From assembly GCA_963821345.1 (NCBI GenBank), contig CAWGDM010000001.1, forward strand, positions 1,116,001 through 1,180,000: a stretch of 64,000 nucleotides of DNA, given 5' to 3'. The stretch is from WHSW01 sp963821345 (GTDB lineage: Bacteria; Actinomycetota; Thermoleophilia; Solirubrobacterales; 70-9). The notes beneath the pieces are model-generated. The model was not told the origin of the DNA. It saw only the letters and a program-made list of their open reading frames with translations, and searched no databases. Of the stretch, positions 53,019-62,562 are shown in pieces. Both the position numbers and the translations under genes were made by a program. The first letter of the stretch is position 1, and each line of letters begins with the position of its first letter.

Positions 53019-54887
53019 ATGAGCGGATCACCGATCAGGGGCTGGCTGCCGTTCGCCGCCACGGCAATCGCTTTCGGCGCCGGCATCCTGCTCGCCGCGT
53101 TGGCGCTGCTGGGCACGTCGCCGTCCGAGCGTGCCTCGGCGGCCGCCGTCCGCCCGGCGCTGAAGCCGGTCGGGTCATGCAACGGTCTGCGCCACTACCT
53201 GCGCAGATACCGTGGCGCGACGGGGGCCCCGCTGGGGGTGGCGGGCGACTCGGTGGCCGCGCCGCCGTTCGCCGAGGGCGGCGCGAGCGCGCCCGCGCAG
53301 AACGCCTCGCCGACCAACGTCCAAGAGGCCGGGGTCGACGAGCCCGACATCGTCAAGACCGCCGGCTCGACGATCTTCAGCGTCGACGGCGACCGCCTGC
53401 GCGCGGTCGATGCGTCCACCGGGACGCCGGTCCTGAGCAGCTCGCTGAAGCTCCCGGGCCGCTCGGCCGACTATCAGCTGCTGGTAGCCGGGGATCGGCT
53501 GCTGGCGATCGGCTCCAGCTACGGCTACGCGGTCCCGCTCGCCACCGGCGCCTTCGCGACGACCGACGTCGGCTTCGCCGGCGAGCCACGCACCGTGCTC
53601 GCCGAGGTCGACATCTCCGACCCCGCGTCGATCGGCGTCCTGCGGACGACGACGATCGAGGGCTCCTACGTCAGCGCCCGGCTCGAGGGCTCGACCGTGC
53701 GCCTGGTCAGCTCCGACTACCCGCCGCCGGTGGTCGGTGAGCGCGGCCACGGGCGGGCGCTGGTCCCGCGGGTGACCAGCCGCGACCTGACGACCGGCAA
53801 GACCCGGCGCGGAAAGCTGGTCGGCTGCGGCGCAATCAGCCACCCGGCGCGGTTCTCGGGCACCGAGCTGCTCTCCGTGCTGACCATCGACCTCGAGCGC
53901 GGGCTGCCCGCGATCGACGTCGATTCGGTGCTCGCGGGCGGCGAGATCGTCTACGCCTCGCCGACCGCGCTCTACGTCGCCACCGAGCGCTGGACCGACC
54001 CCCAGGACGGCGACGCCGCGACCGCGGTCAGCACCGAGATCCACCGCTTCGACACGACCGACCCGGACTCGACCACCTACGTGGCCAGCGGCCGCGTCCC
54101 GGGCTACATGCTGAGCCAGTGGTCGATGTCGGAGCAGGACGGGCTGCTGCGGGTCGCGAGCACCACCGCGCCGCCCTGGGACCCGGACTCCGGGCAGCAG
54201 GGCTCGAGCGAGAGCTTCGTCACCGTGCTCGCCGCCGACGGCGACCGGTTGCGCGAGGTCGGTTCGGTCGGCGGCATCGGCAAGGGCGAGGACATCTATG
54301 CGGTCCGCTTCATCGGCGACCTCGGCTACGTGGTCAGCTTCCGCCAGGTCGACCCGCTGTACGTCGTCGATCTCGCCGACCCGACCGCGCCCCGGGTCGC
54401 CGGCGAGCTCAAGATCCCCGGCTACTCCGCCTATCTGCACCCGGTCGGGCCCGGCCTGCTGCTCGGGATCGGCCGCGAGGCGAGCGCCTCAGGCGCGGTC
54501 GGGGGAGTTCAGGCGTCGCTCTTCGACGTCTCCGATCCCACCCACCCGGTGCGCCTGGATCGGGAGAGGTTCGGCGACGGCTCGAGCACCGAGGTCGAGT
54601 ACGACCACCACGCGTTCTCATGGTTCGCCGACCAGTCGCTCGCGATGCTGCCGCTCGACTCCTACTACTACGGCGGCCCGGGGTTCCACGGGGCGGTTGG
54701 CCTGCGCGTCGCGCCGGGTACCGCCGATCCGCTCGGCCGCGTCGCAAAGCTCAGCGGGGGCCGCTCCTACGACGCCCAGATCCGCCGCGCGCTCGAGCTC
54801 GGCGGCCGGATCTACACGATCGCGGCCAACCGGATCGACGCCTACGAGCCGGCGACCCTGGCCCCCGCAGGCTCGCTCGAGCTCTAA
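53019..54887 (+). CDS. Secreted/membrane-anchored beta-propeller domain protein
   Basis: A 622-residue protein with an N-terminal hydrophobic anchor or signal (WLPFAATAIAFGAGILLAAL). The hallmark SPTNVQEAGVDEPDIVKTAG is the signature of the Beta_propel family (PF09826, named from memory), followed by repeated blades (FSVDGDRLRAVDAS, LAEVDISDPASIGVL, YVVDLADPTAPRVAGELKIP). Two Cys (SCNGLRHY and VGCGAIS) may pair outside the cell. Function unknown; surface protein likely. ATG 53019 lies 48 nt after ligA. Convergent with dinB. Confidence 0.88.
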   Translation: MSGSPIRGWLPFAATAIAFGAGILLAALALLGTSPSERASAAAVRPALKPVGSCNGLRHYLRRYRGATGAPLGVAGDSVAAPPFAEGGASAPAQNASPTNVQEAGVDEPDIVKTAGSTIFSVDGDRLRAVDASTGTPVLSSSLKLPGRSADYQLLVAGDRLLAIGSSYGYAVPLATGAFATTDVGFAGEPRTVLAEVDISDPASIGVLRTTTIEGSYVSARLEGSTVRLVSSDYPPPVVGERGHGRALVPRVTSRDLTTGKTRRGKLVGCGAISHPARFSGTELLSVLTIDLERGLPAIDVDSVLAGGEIVYASPTALYVATERWTDPQDGDAATAVSTEIHRFDTTDPDSTTYVASGRVPGYMLSQWSMSEQDGLLRVASTTAPPWDPDSGQQGSSESFVTVLAADGDRLREVGSVGGIGKGEDIYAVRFIGDLGYVVSFRQVDPLYVVDLADPTAPRVAGELKIPGYSAYLHPVGPGLLLGIGREASASGAVGGVQASLFDVSDPTHPVRLDRERFGDGSSTEVEYDHHAFSWFADQSLAMLPLDSYYYGGPGFHGAVGLRVAPGTADPLGRVAKLSGGRSYDAQIRRALELGGRIYTIAANRIDAYEPATLAPAGSLEL

Positions 54888-56096
54888 CTAGCGGTCGCCG
54901 GGCATCACCCACGGCGTCAGCTCGGGGCCGGCGCGCAGCAGGCGGCCGCGGGTGATCGCCGTATTGCCGAACCGGTCGCGCAGCTCGTCGAGCGCCGCGT
55001 CGAGCCGGGGACCGCCGCGGCGGCCGAGGGGCAGCTCGAGCTGCTCGCCCGCGCCGCGGCGCTCGAGGTTGGTGATCGCGATCCCGACCATGGTCAAGCC
55101 GCGGCGGCGGATCGTCGGCAGTGCCTGATCGAACAGGGCGCGAACCGCTAGCAGCACCGGCGCCGCCGACGCGGTCGCGCCCGGGAGCGTGTGCGAGCGG
55201 GTGGCGCGCTTGAAGTCGCGAAACCGCAGTCGCAGGACCACCGTCCGCCCGACGCGCCCCGCCGAGCGCATCCGCCGGGTCACGCGATCGACCAGGGCGA
55301 CCAGGATCGCGTCGACCTGCTCGGCGCTGCGCCGCCCGCCGCCCCAGGCCGACTGCGACCCGAACGAGCTCCGTCGCCGTCCGGCCCGTACCCGCCGCCG
55401 GTCGCCGTGGCGGGCCACCGAGTGCAGATGCGTGCCGGCCGCGGGCCCCAGCGCGGCTACCAGCGCCGTCCGCGGCAGCTCGGCGAGCTGGCCGACGGTC
55501 TCGATCCCGAGCTCGTGCAGGCGGCGGGCGGTCGCGGGACCGACGCCCCAGAGGCTCTCGACCGCGAGCGGGTCGAGGAAGGCGCGCTCGTCGTCGGGCG
55601 CGACGACCAGCAGGCCGTCGGGCTTTGCCGCCCGGCTGGCCATCTTCGCCAGCGTCTTCGTCCGCGCGACCCCGACCGAGACCGCGAGCCCGACCCGCTC
55701 GCGGGCCCGGCGGCGCAGCCGCGATGCGATCTCGGCGGCGGTGCCGCTGATCCGCTCGAGCCCAGCGACGTCCAGGAACGCCTCCTCCATCGACAGCCCC
55801 TCGACGACCGGCGCGGTCTCGCCGAAGAGCTCGAACAGCGCCTCGCTCGCCTCGACGTAGGCGTCGAAGCGGGGTGGGACAGCGATCAGGTCCGGGCACA
55901 GCTGCCGCGCTTGCCTGCCGCCCATCGCCCCGCGTACCCCGTAGCTGCGGGCCTCATAGCTGGCCGCCATCACCACGCCCTGGCCGACCGCGACCGGCCT
56001 GCCGCGCAACCGGGGATCGTCGCGCTGCTCGACCGAGGCGAAGAACGCGTCAGCGTCGGCGTGGAGGATCGATGGCGGCGCACCGGCCACGAACAT
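54888..56096 (-). CDS. dinB: Y-family DNA polymerase IV
   Basis: A 402-residue translesion polymerase. The palm motif HADADAFFASVEQRDDP, the finger motif YEARSYGVRG and a C-terminal little-finger domain are present; helix-hairpin-helix segments (LWGVGPATARRLHELGIETV) follow the palm. The second catalytic motif, usually S-x-D-E, reads SMEEAFLD at residues 102-109, with Glu in place of the first Asp. A LexA box overlaps the ATG, so SOS induction is expected. No beta-clamp motif is obvious at the C terminus. imuA'/dnaE2 are not adjacent. Confidence 0.92.
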   Translation of the reverse strand: MFVAGAPPSILHADADAFFASVEQRDDPRLRGRPVAVGQGVVMAASYEARSYGVRGAMGGRQARQLCPDLIAVPPRFDAYVEASEALFELFGETAPVVEGLSMEEAFLDVAGLERISGTAAEIASRLRRRARERVGLAVSVGVARTKTLAKMASRAAKPDGLLVVAPDDERAFLDPLAVESLWGVGPATARRLHELGIETVGQLAELPRTALVAALGPAAGTHLHSVARHGDRRRVRAGRRRSSFGSQSAWGGGRRSAEQVDAILVALVDRVTRRMRSAGRVGRTVVLRLRFRDFKRATRSHTLPGATASAAPVLLAVRALFDQALPTIRRRGLTMVGIAITNLERRGAGEQLELPLGRRGGPRLDAALDELRDRFGNTAITRGRLLRAGPELTPWVMPGDR

Positions 56097-56103
56097 ATGT
56101 TCG
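56090..56103. promoter_or_regulatory. LexA (SOS) box overlapping the dinB start
   Basis: CGAACATATGTTCG is a perfect 14-bp palindrome matching the LexA consensus. The dinB ATG (56096-56094) lies inside it. ATTCAT, 8 nt upstream of the ATG, is a possible -10, giving a leaderless mRNA blocked by LexA at its start point. Confidence 0.85.
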
Positions 56104-56192
56104 CATGAATCGAAACCGGGCGGCGGAAGCCGGGGCGGTTTTCTCCCGGATAGCGGGCAAAAGCCGCCCCACCGCGTCGATGCGCTTGATGT

Positions 56193-57491
56193 CTAGGGCC
56201 GGTAGCGGGCGATCGCGGCGGCGATCCGGTCCTGGGCGACGTGGGCGGCGTTGATGTCGACGCCGTTGTTGAGCACCGAGAAGGCGATCGTGTGGCCGCC
56301 GGCCTTGCAGTAGCCGGAGAGGGCCGAGACGCCGTCGAGGGTCCCCGTCTTGGTCGCGCAGTTGCCCTCGGCCGCGGTGCCGCGCATCCGCTCGGCGACC
56401 GTGCCCTCCCGCCCGGCGATCGGCAGCGAGCTGCGGAAGGCGGGCCCGTCGCGGTCGTCGCGGGCCATCGCGACCAGCAGCTTGACCACCTCGTGCGGCG
56501 AGACCGAGTTGCGGCGTGAGAGCCCCGAGCCGTCGACCGCCTGCACGTCGGTGCCGACCGAGTGCGCGAAGTGCTCGACGTCGGCCGCGCCGGCGAGCCG
56601 GGTGCCGCGCGAGCCCTCGGCCGCCGCGAGCCGCCGGAGCAGCATCTCGGCGAAGAAGTTGTTCGAGGGCACGTTGGTCTCCTCGATCAGCGCCGCGACG
56701 CTCGGCGAGGCGGACGCGGCGAGCGGCTTGCGGTCGGTGACCGAGTCGGGCAGATTGACGTGGCCGACCCGCCCCGCCACCTTGACCCCGGCCTTGCGCA
56801 GGGCGTTCTTCATCGCCCGCGCGGCGACCAGCTCGGGCTCGGCGGCGTAGTGCCCGTCGTCGTAGCCGTTGTTGAAGGAGAGCCCGGAGAGCGGGCTCAG
56901 GTCGGGGCCGGCCGCCCGCTTGCGGTCGAAGATCGAGTCGTCGGCGAGCACCCGCCCGGTGATCCGCTCGATCCCCGCGTCGGCGACCCCCCGGGCCAGG
57001 GTCGCGACCCGGGTCACGGGCTGGTCGTTGGCGCGGGCAAAGCGCGCGGTGCCGAACGCCGGGTCGCCGTCGCCGACGACCACCAGGTCGCCGTCGAGCG
57101 TCGACTCACGGCTCCCGGTCAGCTTGCCCTTGGCGTAGGCGCGCGTGGACAGGTGGGCCTTGGGGCCGAGCTCGGACAGGAACGCCGCGGTGGTGAACAG
57201 CTTCTCGTTCGATGCCGGCACCCGGCGCTCGTCGGCGTCGTTGCCGTACAGCGCCCCGTCACCGTGCGCGTCGAGGTCGAAGACGAAGGCGCCGCTCGCC
57301 CCGCCGACGTCGTGCATCGCGTCGGCGAGCCGCCGGTGCAGCTGCGAGCGGTCGATTCCCCGCTTGGAGGCGAGGCCGGATTCGGCCTTGGCGACCGGGG
57401 TCGAACCGCCGTCGTCGGCCGTCGCGACCCCCGCCGAGGCGGCGGTCAGGAGCGCCGCGAGCACGCAGATCAGGTGCCGCATTCGGATCAT
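56193..57491 (-). CDS. dacB: D-alanyl-D-alanine carboxypeptidase/endopeptidase (PBP4 family)
   Basis: A 432-residue penicillin-binding protein of peptidase family S13, acting on periplasmic-side peptidoglycan cross-links. It has a signal peptide (about residues 1-25). The catalytic motifs are SxxK (Ser94, Lys97 in VPASNEKL), SxN in DGSGLSRRNSV and KTG in ATKTGTL. The start is ATG 57491; TAGCCT lies 9 nt upstream on the minus strand, fitting a leaderless transcript. Confidence 0.94.
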   Translation of the reverse strand: MIRMRHLICVLAALLTAASAGVATADDGGSTPVAKAESGLASKRGIDRSQLHRRLADAMHDVGGASGAFVFDLDAHGDGALYGNDADERRVPASNEKLFTTAAFLSELGPKAHLSTRAYAKGKLTGSRESTLDGDLVVVGDGDPAFGTARFARANDQPVTRVATLARGVADAGIERITGRVLADDSIFDRKRAAGPDLSPLSGLSFNNGYDDGHYAAEPELVAARAMKNALRKAGVKVAGRVGHVNLPDSVTDRKPLAASASPSVAALIEETNVPSNNFFAEMLLRRLAAAEGSRGTRLAGAADVEHFAHSVGTDVQAVDGSGLSRRNSVSPHEVVKLLVAMARDDRDGPAFRSSLPIAGREGTVAERMRGTAAEGNCATKTGTLDGVSALSGYCKAGGHTIAFSVLNNGVDINAAHVAQDRIAAAIARYRP

Positions 57492-57500
57492 CGCAGGCTC

Positions 57501-57506
57501 AGGCTA
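57501..57506 (-). promoter_or_regulatory. Leaderless-type -10 element before dacB
   Basis: Minus-strand TAGCCT lies 9 nt before ATG 57491, with no Shine-Dalgarno sequence. On the opposite strand the divergent patatin gene has TAATCC 8 nt before its ATG 57557. Confidence 0.4.
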
Positions 57507-57556
57507 GGGGTGAGTGCGGGCATACCCCCGGTCGGGTTGGAATAATCCCGTTGCCT

Positions 57557-58861
57557 ATGGGCAAGGTCGTCGATTTCGAGGCCCCCACCGAACCCAAGGG
57601 GGCGCGGCGCGCCCGCGGGCGCCGGCGCCCGTCGAAGACCGCCCTGGTGCTCGGCGGCGGCGGGTTCACCGGCGGCGTCTATGAGATCGGGGCCCTGCGG
57701 GCGCTCGACCTGCTGGCCACCAACTCGACCGTGAACGAGTTCGACGTCTACGTCGGCACCAGCGCCGGCGCCTTCGTCTCCAGCCTGGTCGCCAACGGGG
57801 TGACGCCCGAGGAGATGATGCGGGTGCTGAACCGCGACCTGCCGTCGCCGATCCGCGACATCGACCTCTCGACCCTGCTCTCGCCCAACTACAGCGGCTT
57901 CATCAAGGGCTCGCTGACGCTGCCGTTCAAGGTCTTCTCCGTCCTGCGCGAGACGATCGGCGAGCTCGGGGAGGTCTCGGCGGTCGACGTGGTCATGGGC
58001 CTCGCCGCGGCGCTGCCGAACGGGGTCTACTCCGGTCGCGGGATCGAGCGCTACGTCGACGAGGTGCTCTCCGACCCCGACCGCACCAACGACTTCCGGC
58101 TGCTCGAGCGCGAGCTCTACCTGACCGCCACCGACCTCGATACCACCGAGCGCGTGGTATTGGGCGAGGGCGAGTGGGCCGAGGTCCCGATCTCGAAGGC
58201 GGTCGCCGCCTCCGGCGCCCTGCCGGGGATCTACGAGCCGGTCGAGATCGCCGGGCGCGAGTTCATCGACGGCGGCATCCTCTCGACCACCAACGTCGAC
58301 ATCGCGGTCGAGCGCGGGGCGAAGTTCATCGTCGTTATCAACCCGCTCGTCCCCTACGTCAACGACTTCCAGAAGAACATCCCGACGATCACCGGCTCGC
58401 GGGTGCGGCGCGTCTCTGACATGGGGATCGGGGCGATTCTCAACCAGACCTTCCGGCTGCTCTCGCACGACCGCCTGCACCGCGCGGTCGAGATCTGGGA
58501 GGAGCGCTATCCGGGTGTCGACATCATCCTGATCGAGCCCGAGCTCGACGACGAGCTGATGTTTGGCACCTCGATCCTCGACTACCGCGCCCGGCTGCAG
58601 ATCGCCAAGCACGGGTTCGAGTCGGTGACCCTGAAGCTGGCCCGCGACTACGACCGTTACCGGTCGATCGCCGAGCGCCACGGGATCGAGATCTCGGCCC
58701 GCCGCGTGCGCCACGTGCTCGACCAGGTCGACCGCGACCGCTCGAAGACGTCCGCCTGGCGGCGGGTGCTCGAGCAGACCACTTCGGCGCTGCTTCGCAA
58801 CTCGCCCCAGGCCGAGCCCGACGCCGAGGCCGGGGCGAGCGAGGACGCGGCGGACGCCTAG
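57557..58861 (+). CDS. Patatin-like phospholipase
   Basis: A 434-residue acyl hydrolase. The oxyanion hole GGGGFTGG (residues 33-40), the Ser elbow GTSAG (Ser69) and the DGG motif (FIDGGIL) complete the Ser-Asp dyad. A basic N terminus (RRARGRRRPSK) precedes the catalytic domain; no signal peptide is seen, so it is probably cytoplasmic. The C-terminal 80 residues are helical and end in an acidic tail. It probably releases fatty acids from membrane or storage lipids. Its end overlaps the convergent sulfatase gene by 4 bp. Confidence 0.92.
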   Translation: MGKVVDFEAPTEPKGARRARGRRRPSKTALVLGGGGFTGGVYEIGALRALDLLATNSTVNEFDVYVGTSAGAFVSSLVANGVTPEEMMRVLNRDLPSPIRDIDLSTLLSPNYSGFIKGSLTLPFKVFSVLRETIGELGEVSAVDVVMGLAAALPNGVYSGRGIERYVDEVLSDPDRTNDFRLLERELYLTATDLDTTERVVLGEGEWAEVPISKAVAASGALPGIYEPVEIAGREFIDGGILSTTNVDIAVERGAKFIVVINPLVPYVNDFQKNIPTITGSRVRRVSDMGIGAILNQTFRLLSHDRLHRAVEIWEERYPGVDIILIEPELDDELMFGTSILDYRARLQIAKHGFESVTLKLARDYDRYRSIAERHGIEISARRVRHVLDQVDRDRSKTSAWRRVLEQTTSALLRNSPQAEPDAEAGASEDAADA

Positions 58862-60633
58862 CGGCAGATCCGTACCTGCTTCTGCAGGCTGAGCTCGCGG
58901 CCGTCGAGCAGCTCGCCCACCACCCTGATCTCCGGCCGACGCTCGTCGCGCAGGAGCTTGGGCCGCAGCTCCTTCTTGAACGGGCCCGTCGTGTCCTGGC
59001 CGGCGGCCTGGTCACCGACCGCGAAGCTCGCCTTGATCAGCCTGCCGGCCGCGTCGCCGCGCAGGCGGACGAGGAAGTCCTTGGCGTCGCGGCAGGAGCG
59101 CCCATGCTCGCGGTGCGAGCTCGGAAGCTTCATCCTCAGGTCGGGCTTCGTCCTGCAGCTCTCGCCGGCGCAGCTGCGCAGCGAGGCCAGGCGCGAGGCG
59201 AGCGCCGCCTCGACCGCGTCGTAGGCCGGGTTGGCCACCTGGTTTTGGAGCTCGTAGGGGTCCGTCGCCAGGTCGTAGAGCTCGCGCTCGCCGGTCAGAT
59301 TCTCGACGTAGATGTAGCGGTTGGTGTGCACCGCGGCAAAGGTGCCGCTCTGCGGCGAGCCGTCATCGTCGTCGTCGACCACGTCGCCCTTCTCGATCAG
59401 CAACTCGCGGCCGTGGAGGCGATCGGGATGGGCCGCGAAGGGGAGCAGCGAGCGGCCGTCCTCGGCCAGCCCCGGGGTCGCCCCGGTGGCATCGGCGATC
59501 GTCGGCGCCAGGTCGGCGTTGATCGAGAGGTCGTTGACGGTCGCCGCGGCGGGGACGTCCGGGCCGCGGATCACCAGCGGCACCCGGATCGCCTCCTCGT
59601 AGACGCGGTTCTTGCCCGATTGGACCCGGTGCTCGCCGTGGAAGAAGCCGTTGTCGGAGGTGAACACGATCAGCGTGTTGTCGAGCTCGCCGGCGGCGCT
59701 GAGCGCGTCGATGATCCGCTTGACGCCGTCGTCGACCGACAGCAGCGACTCGATCCGGCAGCGGTACTTGCGCTGGATGGTCGTCACCTCGGGGGCGGTG
59801 ATCGATGGCATCGCCTGGATCGCGGCCGGCTTGTCGGAGACGTCGGCCTCGTTGAAGTTGGGCGGCGTCGGCAGCGGCTCGGAGTCGAACGCGGTCGCGT
59901 GGCGCGGCGCGGGCTTCGCGGTCGCCCCGCAGTTGGTCGGCGGGTTCGGGTTTGGGTTCGGGCCGCCCGAGTGCGGCGCCGTGTACATGACCCCGATGAA
60001 GAACGGCCCGCCGGGGGCGTTGCGGTTGATCGCGTCGACGGCGAGGTTGGAGAACACGTCCTGCTTGAAGTCGGTGACCGCGGTCCCGTAGGAGGTCAGC
60101 GAGCCGTTCTGGTTGAGCTGGTAGTCGTAGACCGACTGGGTCGAGCCGCCGCCGGCCGCGTACCACTCGTTCCAGCCGGGCGGCACGTAGGCCGGGTCGC
60201 TGGTCCCGGTCCCGTAGCCGTTCAGGTACTTGCCGATGTGGATCGTGTGGTAGCCGGCCGCCTGCAGCCACAGCGGCAGCGTGTTGGTGTCGTTGAACTT
60301 GGTGAAGCCGCCGTCCGGCTCCGAGTTGCCGAGCACCCCGTGGTTGTGCGCGTACTGGCCCGTGTAGAAGGTGCTGCGCGACGGGCAGCACAGCGGCCAA
60401 TTGGTGAAGTTGTTGGCGAACGTGGTGCCCTTCGCCACCAGCTCGGACTCGACCGTCGGCATGAACGGCAGCGACGCCTGGGTCTGGTCGTCGGTCATCA
60501 CCACGACCACGTTCGGAGGCGGCGCAGACTGCCCGGCCTCGGCCGCGCCACCGCTGGTCGCGACCGCCAGCGCGACCGCCGCCAGCGCTCCTGCTCCCGC
60601 ATAGCGCAACGCTCCCATCACCCGGCGAAACAC
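58858..60633 (-). CDS. Secreted sulfatase, N-acetylglucosamine-6-sulfatase-like
   Basis: A 591-residue sulfatase with a signal peptide (residues 1-33). The calcium site TDDQ is at residues 47-50, and CCPSR has its formylglycine Cys at residue 82. SDNGFFHGEHR lies in the C-terminal half of the catalytic domain, and a Cys-containing C-terminal domain with CAGESC ends in VRICR. The gene is intact, and paralogous to the broken sulfatase at the left edge of the window. Needs a formylglycine-generating enzyme, not seen here. The start is taken at GTG 60633; an internal ATG six codons on is also possible. Confidence 0.9.
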   Translation of the reverse strand: MFRRVMGALRYAGAGALAAVALAVATSGGAAEAGQSAPPPNVVVVMTDDQTQASLPFMPTVESELVAKGTTFANNFTNWPLCCPSRSTFYTGQYAHNHGVLGNSEPDGGFTKFNDTNTLPLWLQAAGYHTIHIGKYLNGYGTGTSDPAYVPPGWNEWYAAGGGSTQSVYDYQLNQNGSLTSYGTAVTDFKQDVFSNLAVDAINRNAPGGPFFIGVMYTAPHSGGPNPNPNPPTNCGATAKPAPRHATAFDSEPLPTPPNFNEADVSDKPAAIQAMPSITAPEVTTIQRKYRCRIESLLSVDDGVKRIIDALSAAGELDNTLIVFTSDNGFFHGEHRVQSGKNRVYEEAIRVPLVIRGPDVPAAATVNDLSINADLAPTIADATGATPGLAEDGRSLLPFAAHPDRLHGRELLIEKGDVVDDDDDGSPQSGTFAAVHTNRYIYVENLTGERELYDLATDPYELQNQVANPAYDAVEAALASRLASLRSCAGESCRTKPDLRMKLPSSHREHGRSCRDAKDFLVRLRGDAAGRLIKASFAVGDQAAGQDTTGPFKKELRPKLLRDERRPEIRVVGELLDGRELSLQKQVRICR

Positions 60634-60664
60634 GCCGATCGCGGAAAAGTCGCGCGGGTCCCGA

Positions 60665-62479
60665 TCAGGTCGCGTAGAGCGCCTCGATCTCGTCCGCGTA
60701 CTTGTCCGCGACGACGTTGCGCTTCACCTTCATCGACGGTGTCAGCTCGCCGCCCTCCTGGGAGAAGTCGGCCGGCAGGATGACGAACTTCTTCACCTGC
60801 TCGACCCGGGCGAACTTCTGGTTGATCTTGTCGATTTGCCCCTGGATCGAATCGCGCACGTCCTCGTCGGCGGCGATTGACGCGGCGTCCTGGGGCTTGC
60901 CGCGATCGCGGGCGAAAGCGACGGCCTCTTCGGGATCGAGGGTGACCACCGCGACCAGGTAGGGGCGGCGGTCGCCGATCACCACGCACTGGCTGACCAG
61001 CGGGTGCTGCTTGATCTCGCCCTCGAGGTTGGCCGGAGTGATGTTCTTGCCCCCGGCCGTGATGATGATGTCCTTCTTGCGGCCGGTGATCTTCAGGTAG
61101 CCGTCGGCGTCGTACTCGCCCAGGTCGCCGGTGTGCAGCCAGCCGTCGACCAGCGTCTCGGCGGTCGCCTCGGGGTTCTTGTAATAGCCCTGGAAGACGT
61201 TTGGGCCCTTGACCAGGATCTCGCCGTCGTCGGCGATCCTCACCTCGGTCCCCGGGAACGGCCTGCCGATGGTCCCGAACTTGAAGTCCTCGGGGGTGGC
61301 GATCGTCGCTGCGGTCGAGGTCTCGGTCATCCCCCAGCCCTCGAGGATGAGGACGCCGGCGGCGTCGAAGAACTCGAGGATCTCGGGGTTGATCGGCGCG
61401 GCGCCGGTCACCGCCAGCTTCAGGTTGCCGCCGAACAGGGCGCGGATCTTCGACAGCACCTGCTTGTCGGCGATCCTGTGCTCGAGCGCGAGGATCGGCC
61501 CCGGGCGCTTGCCCTGGCGCTCCAGCGCCCGCACTCGCTTGCCGACTCGCACGGCCCAGTCGAAGACCGACTTCTTCAGCCCGCCCTGCTTCTCGACCGC
61601 GGCGGTCGCGGCGGTGTAGATCTTCTCGAAGATCCGCGGCACCGAGGGGAAGTAGGTGGGCTTCACCTCGGAGAGGTTGGGGAGGATCTTCAGCGGGTCA
61701 CGCTCCCAGTAGGCGAGCGTCGCCCCGAGGTCGAAGGTGCCGAACTGGATCAGCAGCGCGAACGAGTGCGCGAGCGGCAGGAACAGGTAGGTGACCTCGT
61801 CCGCGCCGAGCACGCTGACCGAGTGGACCATGTCGAGCATCGAGCGGTAGTTGCCGTGGGAGATCACGCAGCCCTTCGGCGGCCCGGTGGTCCCGGACGT
61901 GTAGATGAAGGTGCAGATGTCCTCTCCGACGACCTGCGTGTAGCGCTCGCGCCACTCCTCGTCCGTGCCCGTGGCCCCCTTCTCCGAGAGTTCGTCGAAC
62001 GAGATCGCGTCGCCGGCCTTGCCGCTCATCAGGATCACGTGCTCGAGCTTCGGACACTGGTCGCGGACCCGGCGGATCTTCTCCAGTTGCTCGTCGTCCT
62101 CGACGATCACCGCGACCGCATCGGAGTTCTCGAGCACGTACTGACACTCCTCGGGGGAGTTGGTCTGGTAGATCGGGACCACGGTCGCGCCTGCCGAGAG
62201 CGCGGCGAAGTCGAAGTAGGTCCACTCGGGCCGCGTGTTGGAGAGGATCGCGACCTTGTCGCCCTTCTCGATCCCGAGCTCGATCAGCCCGAGCGAGAGC
62301 TTGCGGACGATCTCGCCGACCTCGGTATAGGTCTTCGAGACCCACTCACCGGAGTCGGACTTGTAGAACACGGCTCGCTTCGGGCCGTGCTTTCGGACCG
62401 CCTCGGGAAACAGGTCGGCGAGCGTCTTCGCGTCGGTCGCCGCCTCGGTCGCAGTTCGCTCGACCGTGGCCGATTCCAT
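60665..62479 (-). CDS. Long-chain fatty acid-CoA ligase (AMP-forming)
   Basis: A 604-residue adenylate-forming enzyme that activates fatty acids with ATP and CoA. The P-loop-like motif TFIYTSGTTGPPKGCVISHG, the A5 motif GWGMTETS and the hinge region DLGEYDADGYLKITGRKKDI are present. It resembles the FadD15-type membrane-associated ligases. A GGAGAGG site precedes ATG 62479. Downstream neighbour on the same strand is the sulfatase. The patatin nearby could supply free fatty acids, an inference only. Confidence 0.95.
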   Translation of the reverse strand: MESATVERTATEAATDAKTLADLFPEAVRKHGPKRAVFYKSDSGEWVSKTYTEVGEIVRKLSLGLIELGIEKGDKVAILSNTRPEWTYFDFAALSAGATVVPIYQTNSPEECQYVLENSDAVAVIVEDDEQLEKIRRVRDQCPKLEHVILMSGKAGDAISFDELSEKGATGTDEEWRERYTQVVGEDICTFIYTSGTTGPPKGCVISHGNYRSMLDMVHSVSVLGADEVTYLFLPLAHSFALLIQFGTFDLGATLAYWERDPLKILPNLSEVKPTYFPSVPRIFEKIYTAATAAVEKQGGLKKSVFDWAVRVGKRVRALERQGKRPGPILALEHRIADKQVLSKIRALFGGNLKLAVTGAAPINPEILEFFDAAGVLILEGWGMTETSTAATIATPEDFKFGTIGRPFPGTEVRIADDGEILVKGPNVFQGYYKNPEATAETLVDGWLHTGDLGEYDADGYLKITGRKKDIIITAGGKNITPANLEGEIKQHPLVSQCVVIGDRRPYLVAVVTLDPEEAVAFARDRGKPQDAASIAADEDVRDSIQGQIDKINQKFARVEQVKKFVILPADFSQEGGELTPSMKVKRNVVADKYADEIEALYAT

Positions 62480-62562
62480 TCAGTACCTCTCCCTCGTGCG
62501 TAGCCGTCAACAGCGGGCGGATCCCCGCCGCTGGGAAAGCTACCTGAGGGTGAAGGTGTGGG

